Shown here piece by piece: positions 8,006 through 15,738 of a DNA stretch of 64,000 nt. Origin of the DNA: Thiodiazotropha sp040507035. GTDB taxonomy: Bacteria > Pseudomonadota > Gammaproteobacteria > Chromatiales > Chromatiaceae. Under the pieces are notes generated by a model. It was not told the DNA's origin and made no database searches. It saw only the letters and a list, made by a program, of their open reading frames with translations. The stretch covers positions 186,001 to 250,000 of the forward strand of contig JBEVVR010000015.1 in assembly GCA_040507035.1 (NCBI GenBank). Direction: 5' to 3'. The position numbers and the translations under genes were made by a program. The first letter of the stretch is position 1, and each line of letters opens with the position of its first letter.

Positions 8006-8766
8006 TTTACTCCGTTTCTCGTCGTCGGTTCAGCCGCGGTTGGCAAAACCCGTTTCTTTATCCGCCACTTCGACCGCAGTGGGGTCAAGGTGACTTCCCG
8101 CTTCACCGCGAGTATGACATAGACACCACCGAACATCGGGTAGATACGCTCACCCAACCCCTCCATAAAGGCCAGCCGCTGCATGATGGGCAGATTGGAG
8201 ACTGGCGGTCTGAAGTGGAGATAGACCAGCTCTTCCAGCTCAAAACCAAGCAGGGAGAACCAATCCTGGATACGCTTGCCGCTGAAGAAGTGGCCACACC
8301 AGGGAATCACGGGGGATCGCAGTCGCAGCAGACGCCACAAGCCCCATTGACTCCAGGGATTGAAACCGCAGAGCACTACCTTACCCTCAGGGATCAATAC
8401 CCGCTCCACCTCGCGCAGCACTTGATGGGGATCCAGGGCATAATCGAGGGTGTGGGGCAGTACCATCCCGTCCACACTGTCGCTGGCGAAGGGCAGATCA
8501 TGACAGTCTGCGTGCAGATCGATCCCTCCACTTGCCGTGCCATCCCCCATAACTATTCGGTTTCGCGCCGGGCTCACCTCGAGTAGATCCTGATCTCTGC
8601 AGGGAAGCCCGAGCTGAACCACATGATAGCCAAACAGGGTGGCAATGCGGGATTTCAGGCAAGTCGCCTCCTGCTCGGCCAACAACCCGCCCAGATCGCT
8701 CTCAAACCAGGTTTGTAGCTGTTTCTGTCGACAGGTTCCCAAATTCAACTGCTTATTTTCTCTCAT
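8002..8766 (-). CDS. SAM-dependent methyltransferase, YafS-like
   Basis: A class I methyltransferase of 254 residues. The methyltransferase type 11 core includes DLHADCHDLPFASDSVDGMVLP and a following VLREVERVLIPEGKVVLCGF, which is the common motif III/post-III region. The glycine-rich motif I is weak. It sits directly ahead of rnhA-dnaQ, as yafS does in E. coli, so it is the likely orthologue. The substrate is unknown. The gene gloB, which lies between mltD and yafS in E. coli, is missing. Confidence 0.85.
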   Translation of the reverse strand: MRENKQLNLGTCRQKQLQTWFESDLGGLLAEQEATCLKSRIATLFGYHVVQLGLPCRDQDLLEVSPARNRIVMGDGTASGGIDLHADCHDLPFASDSVDGMVLPHTLDYALDPHQVLREVERVLIPEGKVVLCGFNPWSQWGLWRLLRLRSPVIPWCGHFFSGKRIQDWFSLLGFELEELVYLHFRPPVSNLPIMQRLAFMEGLGERIYPMFGGVYVILAVKREVTLTPLRSKWRIKKRVLPTAAEPTTRNGVK

Positions 8767-9013
8767 TTTTCAAGCTATCGACTTTGCTACCGACACAACT
8801 GTCAGGTAACCTGTGCAGCCCAGTGTGCCTCAAATAGGTTACAGGTTATCAGGCGGTATACTCGAAGCACAGTCAATTACGGGTTACCACTCAACACGGA
8901 GTACCGGCCATGGAAATGATACGCGGCTCTGATACTATTTTCCTCCGATATAGTCTATGCCAACCACAAACCCCAACAGTTCGATGCAGTATTCCAACGC
9001 GCCATTTCTCGTC

Positions 9014-10642
9014 ATGAACCTCCTTGTCACCTGCCTCCTCGCTGCCTGCCAAACCCTTCCCAACGGGGATAGAGCAAGCACTTTGCAGCAGGTACCTCTC
9101 TCCCCACCCGCGACAGAGGCATTGCAAGTCCAGCCCAGTGAGCCAGAACAGGCGATCAACCTGGAGCAGATGCCGGATGTGGCGGTCGAGCTGGAGGCGA
9201 CACTCTCCGAGCTGCCCGCCCCGGCGAAACCCGCGGAACTCTGGGCCAGGATGTTGGATGGCTATCGCCTGAGCATCCCTCAAAATTCCCGCATCGAGCG
9301 TGAATTGAACTGGTACAGCCGCAATCCAAGCTACATACAGCGCATCCAGGAGCGCTCACAACCCTATCTCCACTTCATCCTGGAGGAGATTGAGAAACGG
9401 GATATCCCTCGAGAGATCGCCCTGCTTCCCGCCGTGGAGAGCGCCTATCGGCCATTTGCCTATTCACCGGGACGCGCCGCCGGCATGTGGCAGTTCATAC
9501 CCTCTACCGGCCGTCAGTATGGGCTCAAGCAGAACTGGTGGTATGACGGACGCAGGGATATCGTGGCCTCGACCCAGGCGGCACTCGACTATCTACAGGC
9601 GCTTAGCCGTCAGTTCGACAATGACTGGGAATTGGCCCTCGCCGCCTACAACTCAGGGGCCGGAACGGTGCGCAAAGCGCAGCGCCGCAACAAGAAACGG
9701 GGCAAGCCTACCGATTACTGGTCCTTGAAACTGCCCGATGAAACCAGCGCCTATGTACCCCGTCTGCTGGCCCTGGCGGAGATATTCAGAAACCCTCAAC
9801 AGTATGCTGTCAGCCTCATCTCGATACCGGATGAGCCCTACTTCACCACCGTAGACATCGAGTCTCAGCTCGATCTCGCCCTCGCGGCGGAGATGGCGGA
9901 ACTGCCCATTCAGGACCTCTATCTGCTCAATCCCGGTCTGAACCGCTGGGCCACAGATCCCGACGGCCCCCACAAACTCAGCCTGCCGCTGGACAAAGTC
10001 GAGCAGTTTCTGGAAAAACTCGATCAACTGCCGGCTGAAAAGCGCCTGACCTGGAAACGTTACAAGATCAAACCCGGTGACGCTCTCAGTGTCATCGCCA
10101 GAAAGCATGGCACCACTACCAAGGTGCTCAAGCGGGTCAATAAGCTCAAGGGCAACAGAATCCGCGCGGGGAAACACCTGCTGATCCCGGTCTCCAGCAA
10201 AAGCCTCGACCAATACGCCTACAGCGCCGAACAGCGCAAGGCAACCATTCAGAACCGTTCTCGTGGCGGGCATAAACAGCACTACCGGGTGAAACCCGGG
10301 GACAGCCTGTGGAAGATCGCCAAGGCCTACTCCGTCAACCATCGCAAGCTTGCCGCCTGGAACGGAATGGCGCCGGGTGATCCGCTGAAACCGGGACAGA
10401 GACTGGTGATCTGGCTAAACAAGCCCCCCGCCTCGGAAGTATCGCTGCTCAATCTTCAACCCTCCGGAACCCAGAGCCGGCTGCACTACCGGGTCAGGCG
10501 TGGCGACTCCCTTTCGGGTATAGCTCAACGCTTCAAGGTATCGGTGGCTGACCTCAAGCGCTGGAACACCCTAGGCGGAAAATATTTGCAACCCGGTCAA
10601 AAACTTAAGCTCTATGTCGACGTGACGGAACAGACCCTCTGA
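9014..10642 (+). CDS. mltD: Membrane-bound lytic murein transglycosylase D with three LysM domains
   Basis: MltD cleaves peptidoglycan glycan strands with formation of 1,6-anhydromuramic acid. From ATG 9014 the protein has a lipoprotein signal with lipobox LLAAC (Cys12), so it should be attached to a membrane. The GH23 lytic transglycosylase domain follows, with catalytic Glu142 in PAVESAYRPFA and the AAGMWQFIPSTGRQYGL motif. Three LysM domains occupy roughly residues 350-392, 424-467 and 492-535. Longer starts at 8984 or 8957 are open, but 9014 places the lipobox at a normal distance. It is divergent from the methyltransferase-rnhA-dnaQ run. Confidence 0.93.
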   Translation: MNLLVTCLLAACQTLPNGDRASTLQQVPLSPPATEALQVQPSEPEQAINLEQMPDVAVELEATLSELPAPAKPAELWARMLDGYRLSIPQNSRIERELNWYSRNPSYIQRIQERSQPYLHFILEEIEKRDIPREIALLPAVESAYRPFAYSPGRAAGMWQFIPSTGRQYGLKQNWWYDGRRDIVASTQAALDYLQALSRQFDNDWELALAAYNSGAGTVRKAQRRNKKRGKPTDYWSLKLPDETSAYVPRLLALAEIFRNPQQYAVSLISIPDEPYFTTVDIESQLDLALAAEMAELPIQDLYLLNPGLNRWATDPDGPHKLSLPLDKVEQFLEKLDQLPAEKRLTWKRYKIKPGDALSVIARKHGTTTKVLKRVNKLKGNRIRAGKHLLIPVSSKSLDQYAYSAEQRKATIQNRSRGGHKQHYRVKPGDSLWKIAKAYSVNHRKLAAWNGMAPGDPLKPGQRLVIWLNKPPASEVSLLNLQPSGTQSRLHYRVRRGDSLSGIAQRFKVSVADLKRWNTLGGKYLQPGQKLKLYVDVTEQTL

Positions 10643-10692
10643 GAAGCTTCCAACTCCCTGCACGGCATCCAATCCTGCGCAGCCCCATCCGC

Positions 10693-10706
10693 TTGACCTA
10701 TGTCAA
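10693..10706. promoter_or_regulatory. FNR-like box 1 upstream of the 10791 gene
   Basis: TTGACCTATGTCAA is a perfect inverted repeat of TTGAC with a 4-bp spacer, differing from the FNR consensus by one base in each half. It resembles sites of FNR/DNR-type regulators. A second such site begins 18 bp further on. Confidence 0.6.
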
Positions 10707-10723
10707 TTAGTGGTTTCTATTTG

Positions 10724-10737
10724 TTGACATATATCAG
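10724..10737. promoter_or_regulatory. FNR-like box 2 upstream of the 10791 gene
   Basis: TTGACATATATCAG matches TTGAT-N4-ATCAA at eight of ten positions. The centres of this site and the one at 10693-10706 are 31 bp apart, three helical turns, so both could be bound on the same DNA face. Confidence 0.5.
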
Positions 10738-10790
10738 TATCTGACCAAATATCCATAGAATGAGTAGTGTTTTTATCGAGGTAGTATCTT

Positions 10791-10979
10791 ATGAGCGATG
10801 AATGCAGTCTGAGGGAAGGGGCAGAGTTGAATCTTGCCGATGTTGAGAAGATCGCCATGGGACTCAAATCACTGGCCGCCTACTCCATGCTCGCCTATGA
10901 GCACGACGATGATCCGGAAGAGCTGGACGAGATCGTGCAGGAGGGACTGGACGCCATCGATCGGCTGTTCAACTGCTGA
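10791..10979 (+). CDS. Small acidic protein of unknown function
   Basis: The 62-residue product is strongly acidic, with an EHDDDPEELDEIVQEGLD stretch near the C-terminus and a final Cys. It has no signal peptide or membrane segment and looks fully helical and cytosolic. It is preceded by GAGGTA at 7 bp from the ATG and by two FNR-like boxes, so it is probably expressed when oxygen is low. I do not recognise a family. It stands alone, with the nearest neighbour on the same strand more than 600 bp away. Confidence 0.75.
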   Translation: MSDECSLREGAELNLADVEKIAMGLKSLAAYSMLAYEHDDDPEELDEIVQEGLDAIDRLFNC

Positions 10980-11222
10980 GACGCACTGAAACCCTTCCCG
11001 ACCTTTTTCCACCACCGAGTTCAAGCCGCAGCACGAGCCAGGCGGCCTCGTTGTCGGTCCCCAAAGGCCCTGCCTGCGATCGACCAGCTCATGGATGGCA
11101 GGGATTGCAGCAGAACCGCGGTTATCGCTGGTTGCTTGCCCATGATCTGAGCAATCAATCGGACGCTGTTTGTTGTAAATCCTGAATTTGCGATGAGGTG
11201 GGCTGTGTACCTGTCAGGGGGT

Positions 11223-11369
11223 TTAAAGGATCACCCAGGCGGCCAATCCCAGCCACAACATGCCTTTAGCAAGGAAGAAGAGGAAGCTGACCGCGGTCAA
11301 CTTTCGTAACCAATTTGGTAAGTTTGCGAAACGTTTCTGAATCCCACTTCTCAACTGATCGCTTGTCAT
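11223..11369 (-). CDS. Small single-span membrane protein (48 residues)
   Basis: This frame is short and easy to miss. The minus-strand ATG at 11369 is preceded by AAGGCG about 5 bp away. The product starts with a polar, basic helix (MTSDQLRSGIQKRF, then PNWLRKL) and ends with a hydrophobic segment containing FLFFLAKGMLWLGLAAW, then stops. A basic amphipathic start followed by one membrane helix is a common design of small inner-membrane proteins with the positive side in the cytosol. No function can be given. The flanking 240 bp on each side hold no other gene. Confidence 0.55.
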   Translation of the reverse strand: MTSDQLRSGIQKRFANLPNWLRKLTAVSFLFFLAKGMLWLGLAAWVIL

Positions 11370-11589
11370 CGCCTTGCATCCTGAAATTAAACGGGCCACG
11401 CAGATCCATCAGACGAAACAGGTCATCTGACTGAGTATAGTCAATCGATCTGTCTCAGGGTGTTCATCACCCAACTGCGGGTGTAAAAACTATTGCCCTG
11501 GTAGGTAGACCCATGTCAACGGAGTGTCCACCGGTGCGTTGTAGTGAATGAAAGATTATTTCAAACAGCTACAACACAGGAGTTTTGCC

Positions 11590-12063
11590 ATGAAGGTTTA
11601 TCCACTATCAGCGCCCCTGCTCAGCGGGCTTCTTCTCATCTCCAGCTCGACCATCCAGGCCGATCCCGGCACCGTCGGTGAACGCATCAACGACCACCTG
11701 GACAGGCGGGGTGACCGAATCGATGATCGGCTCGATCACAGAGGCGACCGCATCGACGACCGTCTCGACCTCAAGGGTGAGCGCATCGACAGCAAACTGG
11801 ATAGAAGAGGTGAACGCATCGACAACCGTCTCGACGGTGCCTCGGATCGTGCCGCAGCCAACGGCAGGGAGGGATTGGCAAACAGACTCGACCGCAAGGG
11901 TGACCGAGCGGAATTCAGACTCGATCGCAAAGGTGACCGCGTCAGCCATCGGCTCGATCGCAAAGGGGATCGGGTCAACCACCGTCTTGACCATAGAGGT
12001 AACCGTGTCGATCGACACCTGGATCGAAAGGGGGATAGGATCGAGAGACGCCTCAACCGGTGA
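11590..12063 (+). CDS. Secreted 11-residue-repeat protein
   Basis: From ATG 11590 (AGGAG 7 bp upstream) the product has a signal peptide ending near TIQA-DPG, then at least ten tandem copies of an 11-residue unit of the form LDRRGDRIDDR. One irregular interruption, GASDRAAANGREG, lies in the middle. The units are rich in Arg and Asp in alternation and should form a long, salt-bridge-rich helix in the periplasm. The 33-bp unit also repeats at DNA level. An earlier in-frame ATG at 11548 would place 14 extra residues before the signal peptide. The ECF sigma operon begins 95 bp downstream on the same strand, after a strong hairpin. Confidence 0.8.
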   Translation: MKVYPLSAPLLSGLLLISSSTIQADPGTVGERINDHLDRRGDRIDDRLDHRGDRIDDRLDLKGERIDSKLDRRGERIDNRLDGASDRAAANGREGLANRLDRKGDRAEFRLDRKGDRVSHRLDRKGDRVNHRLDHRGNRVDRHLDRKGDRIERRLNR

Positions 12064-12072
12064 TCTTGCGAT

Positions 12073-12098
12073 GACGGCTGCTGTGTCATGCAGCCGTC
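12073..12098 (+). terminator. Hairpin after the 11-residue-repeat gene
   Basis: GACGGCTGC and GCAGCCGTC form a perfect 9-bp stem with an 8-nt loop, starting 10 bp after the stop. The T-run is poor, so it may stabilise the 3' end or attenuate read-through into the sigma operon rather than end transcription fully. Confidence 0.55.
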
Positions 12099-12158
12099 GT
12101 GGGTATTGGTCAGGAATATTGTAAACTGGGGACAAACGACTAAGACGAGGAGCCTATC

Positions 12159-12704
12159 CTGGAATCGAGTAAAGCCCTAGAACGGTTTCTCATCCAAGTC
12201 GAACGGCGCGCATTCACCATGGCTGAAATTGCCACGGGAAATCGCGATGATGCATTGGACCTGGTGCAGGATGCCATGCTGGCACTGGTCAAGCGCTATG
12301 GCGACCGAGCCAGTGAGGAGTGGCCACCCCTGTTCTATCGCATCCTGCAGAGCCGCATCCGCGACTGGTACCGGCGCACCCGGGTACGCAACCGGTTTCG
12401 TGTCTGGCTGGGCCTCTCCGGCAAGGAGCCGGGGCAGGAGCCGGATCCGATCCAGGAGGCAGCGGATCACAAACTGCCGGATGTAGTCGATCAGCTGGCA
12501 TCCCAAGTCGCCATGGACGATCTGCACGCTACCCTGAGGGAACTGCCGATGCGCCAACAGCAGGCATTCCTGCTCAGAACCTGGGAGGGCTTGAGCGTTG
12601 GCGAGACCGCCTATGCCATGGGATGCAGTGAAGGCAGTGTTAAGACCCACTACTCCCGGGCGGTACACCGCCTGAGGGAGCGACTGGAGGATTTCAGACC
12701 ATGA
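12159..12704 (+). CDS. ECF RNA polymerase sigma factor
   Basis: An extracytoplasmic-function sigma factor. Region 2 includes VERRAFTMAEIATG and DLVQDAMLALVKRYGD then FYRILQSRIRDWYRR; region 4 includes LRELPMRQQQAFLLRTWEGLSVGETAYAMGCSEGSVKTHYSRA. The conserved FLIQVERRAFTMAE stretch lies upstream of the first ATG (12219), and the frame is closed by TAA at 12141. The only suitable start with a ribosome site (GAGGAG 12147-12152) is CTG 12159, giving 181 residues. ATG 12219 would lose a conserved part of region 2. It overlaps the next gene by 4 bp and is probably controlled by it. Confidence 0.88.
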   Translation: MESSKALERFLIQVERRAFTMAEIATGNRDDALDLVQDAMLALVKRYGDRASEEWPPLFYRILQSRIRDWYRRTRVRNRFRVWLGLSGKEPGQEPDPIQEAADHKLPDVVDQLASQVAMDDLHATLRELPMRQQQAFLLRTWEGLSVGETAYAMGCSEGSVKTHYSRAVHRLRERLEDFRP

Positions 12705-13036
12705 AATCGGATGAACAAGCGTTCTTGAGCAAGCTAAAACAGCGGCTCGATGATCATGTGGACGACATGGATCCGTTAACCGCCTCGCGTCTGCAGGCGG
12801 CACGCAAGCGTGCCCTGGAGGGGGAATCCAGACGGACAAACACTTGGTTGCCTGTTTCCGGTTTAGCCACTGCAGCGGCAATGCTGCTGGCGATTGCCCT
12901 GTGGTATCAAGGCAACTCCACTAACTCACCGGAATTCAATGAGGATTGGGAGCTGCTCGCATCGAGCGAGGAGCTGGAGCTGATCGAGGAGTTGGAGTTC
13001 TATAACTGGTTGGAGCTGATGCATGGGGAGAGCTGA
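12701..13036 (+). CDS. Single-span membrane protein, probable anti-sigma partner (DUF3619-like)
   Basis: A 111-residue protein with a polar N-terminal part (LSKLKQRLDDHVDDMDPLTASRLQAARKRAL), one membrane helix at about residues 50-68, and an acidic periplasmic tail rich in Glu/Leu. Size, topology and its position overlapping the sigma gene by an ATGA junction match the DUF3619-type proteins that accompany this ECF group. Anti-sigma action is an inference from this context. No zinc-binding HxxxCxxC motif is present. Confidence 0.72.
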   Translation: MKSDEQAFLSKLKQRLDDHVDDMDPLTASRLQAARKRALEGESRRTNTWLPVSGLATAAAMLLAIALWYQGNSTNSPEFNEDWELLASSEELELIEELEFYNWLELMHGES

Positions 13037-13289
13037 TCGGATCAGCAACCGCTGCCAGGAAACGACCAACCAGCGTGTAATAGCCATACTCGGTAGCATC
13101 TGCCTGATTCAGCTCTATTTCGGTATGCCCGTGATGGCAGAGCAAGTCGATGAAACCCTGCCTTCCGGCGCCTTTTTGGAGTTTCTCGCCGATTGGGAAG
13201 ATGAGAACGGCGCATGGCAGGACCCGTTGGAGTACCAGGAGATGGAATTGGATTTTCTAGATCAAAGGCAACAGCATGACGATGAGTAG
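13023..13289 (+). CDS. Small secreted or anchored acidic protein of the sigma operon
   Basis: An 88-residue product overlapping its upstream neighbour by 14 bp and its downstream neighbour by 14 bp. It has one hydrophobic segment (VIAILGSICLIQLYFGMPVMA) that reads like a signal peptide or anchor, followed by the acidic stretch SGAFLEFLADWEDENG. That last stretch recurs in small proteins paired with DUF3106 genes. The first 18 residues are unusually polar for a signal peptide, so the start could be later. Function unknown. Confidence 0.65.
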   Translation: MGRADRISNRCQETTNQRVIAILGSICLIQLYFGMPVMAEQVDETLPSGAFLEFLADWEDENGAWQDPLEYQEMELDFLDQRQQHDDE

Positions 13290-13803
13290 CGTGAAACTCC
13301 TGACGATCTTATTCCTGTGCTGGCTGGTATTTCCGCTCGCCACCAGTGCCGCCGAACCTGTTCCATGGGTCCAGCTCACCCAGGAGGAACAGAAAATATT
13401 GCACCCATTCCAGGAGAGGTGGGATAAGCTCTCAGCAGAACGCCAACAGAAACTGCGCCGGGGCGCAAAGCGTTGGACAGAGATGAATCCCGAGCAGAAG
13501 CACAGGGCCAAGCAGCGCTTTCAGCGTTGGCAATCCTTATCCGCGGAAGAGAAAGCGAAAATACGCAAACGCCACGCCTGGTTCAAACAGCTCTCCCCCA
13601 AGCAGCAGCAGCGACTGCGCAAGCGTCGTCAGTGGTTTATGCAACTGCCGCAAGAGAAACGGCGTGAATTGCGTGAAAAATGGCAAAGCATGTCGGCGGA
13701 AGAGAGGAAGCAACTCAGAAAAAAAATAATCGAGCAGTGGGGAAACATGACCCCCGAGGAGCGTCAAAGCCTTAAAGATGAATGGTTGAACGACGAGCAA
13801 TAG
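13276..13803 (+). CDS. DUF3106 secreted basic helical protein
   Basis: A signal peptide ending near TSAA is followed by a highly charged, Arg/Lys/Gln-rich helical region with repeated W-x-x-[LM]-[ST]-x-[EK] units: LSAERQQKLRRGAKRW, LSAEEKAKIRKRHAW, LSPKQQQRLRKRRQW, MSAEERKQLRKK. These units define DUF3106. It is the last gene of the sigma-membrane-small protein operon. A role as periplasmic sensor or target of the ECF system is plausible by position. ATG 13276 or 13282 may be used. Confidence 0.8.
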   Translation: MTMSSVKLLTILFLCWLVFPLATSAAEPVPWVQLTQEEQKILHPFQERWDKLSAERQQKLRRGAKRWTEMNPEQKHRAKQRFQRWQSLSAEEKAKIRKRHAWFKQLSPKQQQRLRKRRQWFMQLPQEKRRELREKWQSMSAEERKQLRKKIIEQWGNMTPEERQSLKDEWLNDEQ

Positions 13804-13853
13804 ACGCCACAATTCTGGATTATCCGGCTCGTTAACGAAGCTCAAGATAGCTT

Positions 13854-14789
13854 ATGCACGCGGAGAACAAGGCTGTAGATACCATACTCCTGGAAGCCCA
13901 CGGATTGGTAAAACACTTCGCCTCGAGGCGGGTCGTTGACAAGGTGGATCTTCACTGCCATTCCGGGGAGATCCTGGGGATGCTGGGCGCCAATGGCGCC
14001 GGCAAGACCACGATCCTGCGCATCTGTTACGGCTTTCTGCAACCCGATGCCGGGGAGATTCGAATCGCTGGCATCGACCGCCTGAATGATCCGGATAGAG
14101 CCAACCGACTGATCGGTGTCTGCACCCAGGACGACACCTTCGATACCGATTTCAGCGTCCGTGAAAACCTGTTGGGCTTTGGCAACTACTTCCGTCCCCG
14201 CCCATCTGATATTGAGCAACGGGTGGAAGAGTTACTTCAGCGTTTCGATCTCGCCCGTCACGCTGAAGCAAAACCGGAGACCCTCTCCGGTGGCTATAAA
14301 CGACGTTTGATGGTCGCCCGGGCCCTGGTGCACCAGCCCAAGGTGCTGTTCCTCGACGAGCCGACCACAGGGCTCGATCCCCAGGCACGGATGTCGGTGT
14401 GGGAGCTGGTCGATGACTTGAGACAGGAGGGGCTGGGCATTGTGTTGACCACCCACTACATGGATGAGGCCGAGAGGCTCTCGGACAATCTGCTGGTGTT
14501 GAAAGAGGGCAAGGTGATCACATCAGGCAGACCGCGCTCAGTGTTGGGAGACCTGGTGGGAGAACATGTGGTCGTCCTGGACGCCAACATCCCTGAAGCC
14601 GATGCGCTGCAGCAGTGGCTCCTTGAGGAAGGCCTCGACAGGCCGACAAAGATCCTCAATACCTGGCAGATCGCTCTCGACGGCGCGGGCCTGGCGCGGT
14701 TTTCCACAACCTTCGGTCAACTCCGCTTTGAGGTCAGGCCACCGAATCTCGACGACCTGTTTCTGCAATTGAGCGACAAGCGATCATGA
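13854..14789 (+). CDS. ABC-2 type exporter ATP-binding protein (NodI/CcmA class)
   Basis: A 311-residue ATPase with Walker A GANGAGKTT, the signature LSGGYKRRLMVARAL, Walker B VLFLDEPTTGLDP and the switch histidine in TTHYMDEAERL. The C-terminal 80 residues form the extra domain typical of NodI/DrrA ATPases. It overlaps the permease gene by 4 bp, so the two make one exporter. The substrate cannot be told from sequence. Confidence 0.92.
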   Translation: MHAENKAVDTILLEAHGLVKHFASRRVVDKVDLHCHSGEILGMLGANGAGKTTILRICYGFLQPDAGEIRIAGIDRLNDPDRANRLIGVCTQDDTFDTDFSVRENLLGFGNYFRPRPSDIEQRVEELLQRFDLARHAEAKPETLSGGYKRRLMVARALVHQPKVLFLDEPTTGLDPQARMSVWELVDDLRQEGLGIVLTTHYMDEAERLSDNLLVLKEGKVITSGRPRSVLGDLVGEHVVVLDANIPEADALQQWLLEEGLDRPTKILNTWQIALDGAGLARFSTTFGQLRFEVRPPNLDDLFLQLSDKRS

Positions 14790-15598
14790 GACTCTACCTC
14801 GCCGTCGCCGCATGGCAGAGCTGGTCGGTGCTGAGGCGCCACTTGACCGTCTATCTGCGCAACTGGCATACCGCGGCGCTACCGCCGATCCTGGAACCGG
14901 TGATTCTGCTGCTGGTCTTCGGGGTCGGACTCGGCAGCAGCATCCCCGACTTCGACTGGAAGGGACAGGACGTCTCCTACCTCTCCTACCTGGCTCCCGG
15001 CATCCTTGCCTATACCGTTTTCATGACCGCCTTCTTTCAGGCGCTCTTTGCCGCCTATATCCGCATGCACTACCAGAAGACCTGGGAGGGCCAGTTGACC
15101 ACACAGGTGAGGCTGGAACATGTGGTCTGGGGCGAAGCGCTGTGGGCGGCACTGCTTGGCCTCGCCTATAGCGTGATCGTGTTCTTTGTCATCGCCGGTT
15201 TCGCCCTCTCCGGCTGGCTTGAACTGCATTGGCAAGGGGTGATCCTCACCCTGCCCCTGCTGTTTCTCGCCGGGGTGGCCTTTGCCACGTTGGGCCTGCT
15301 GTTCACCGCAATCGTCCCCACCATCGACCACATGAACATCCCCTTCTATCTGGTCATCATGCCGTTGGGCTTTGCCAGCAATACCTACTTCCCCCTGGAT
15401 AGCGACAGTCTGCTCGCTCAGGCCTGGCTGTTTGTCAATCCATTGCACCACACCGCCGAGGGCATTCGACTGCTGCTGTTATCTGACCAGCTCAGTTTTC
15501 ACCTGCCCGCCGCAATGGGCCTCTACTGCCTGATGATCCTGATCCTGTTGCCGGTGGATCTGCGTCTGCTGCGGCGCAGGGTTTTGGGTGAGGCATAG
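14786..15598 (+). CDS. ABC-2 type exporter permease (NodJ-like)
   Basis: A 270-residue inner-membrane protein with six hydrophobic segments, including LPPILEPVILLLVFGVGLG near the N-terminus. The ABC-2 signature region has YLAPGILAYTVFMTAFFQ and a late MPLGFASNTYFPLD followed by NPLHHTAEGIR, both characteristic of NodJ relatives. It pairs with the overlapping ATPase upstream. The likely role is export of a lipid, glycan or small molecule across the inner membrane. Confidence 0.9.
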   Translation: MRLYLAVAAWQSWSVLRRHLTVYLRNWHTAALPPILEPVILLLVFGVGLGSSIPDFDWKGQDVSYLSYLAPGILAYTVFMTAFFQALFAAYIRMHYQKTWEGQLTTQVRLEHVVWGEALWAALLGLAYSVIVFFVIAGFALSGWLELHWQGVILTLPLLFLAGVAFATLGLLFTAIVPTIDHMNIPFYLVIMPLGFASNTYFPLDSDSLLAQAWLFVNPLHHTAEGIRLLLLSDQLSFHLPAAMGLYCLMILILLPVDLRLLRRRVLGEA

Positions 15599-15738
15599 GG
15601 TCTCTCTACCCCTATTCCCATAGGTAGATCTGATAGCGTGATGACTGTAAAGTTGACGCCTCAGACATCAAGGTCTGAACGAGAAAAATGAAAACACGAT
15701 ACCGCTTAAGGACCATAGCGATTTGAGGGGAGAGCTTC

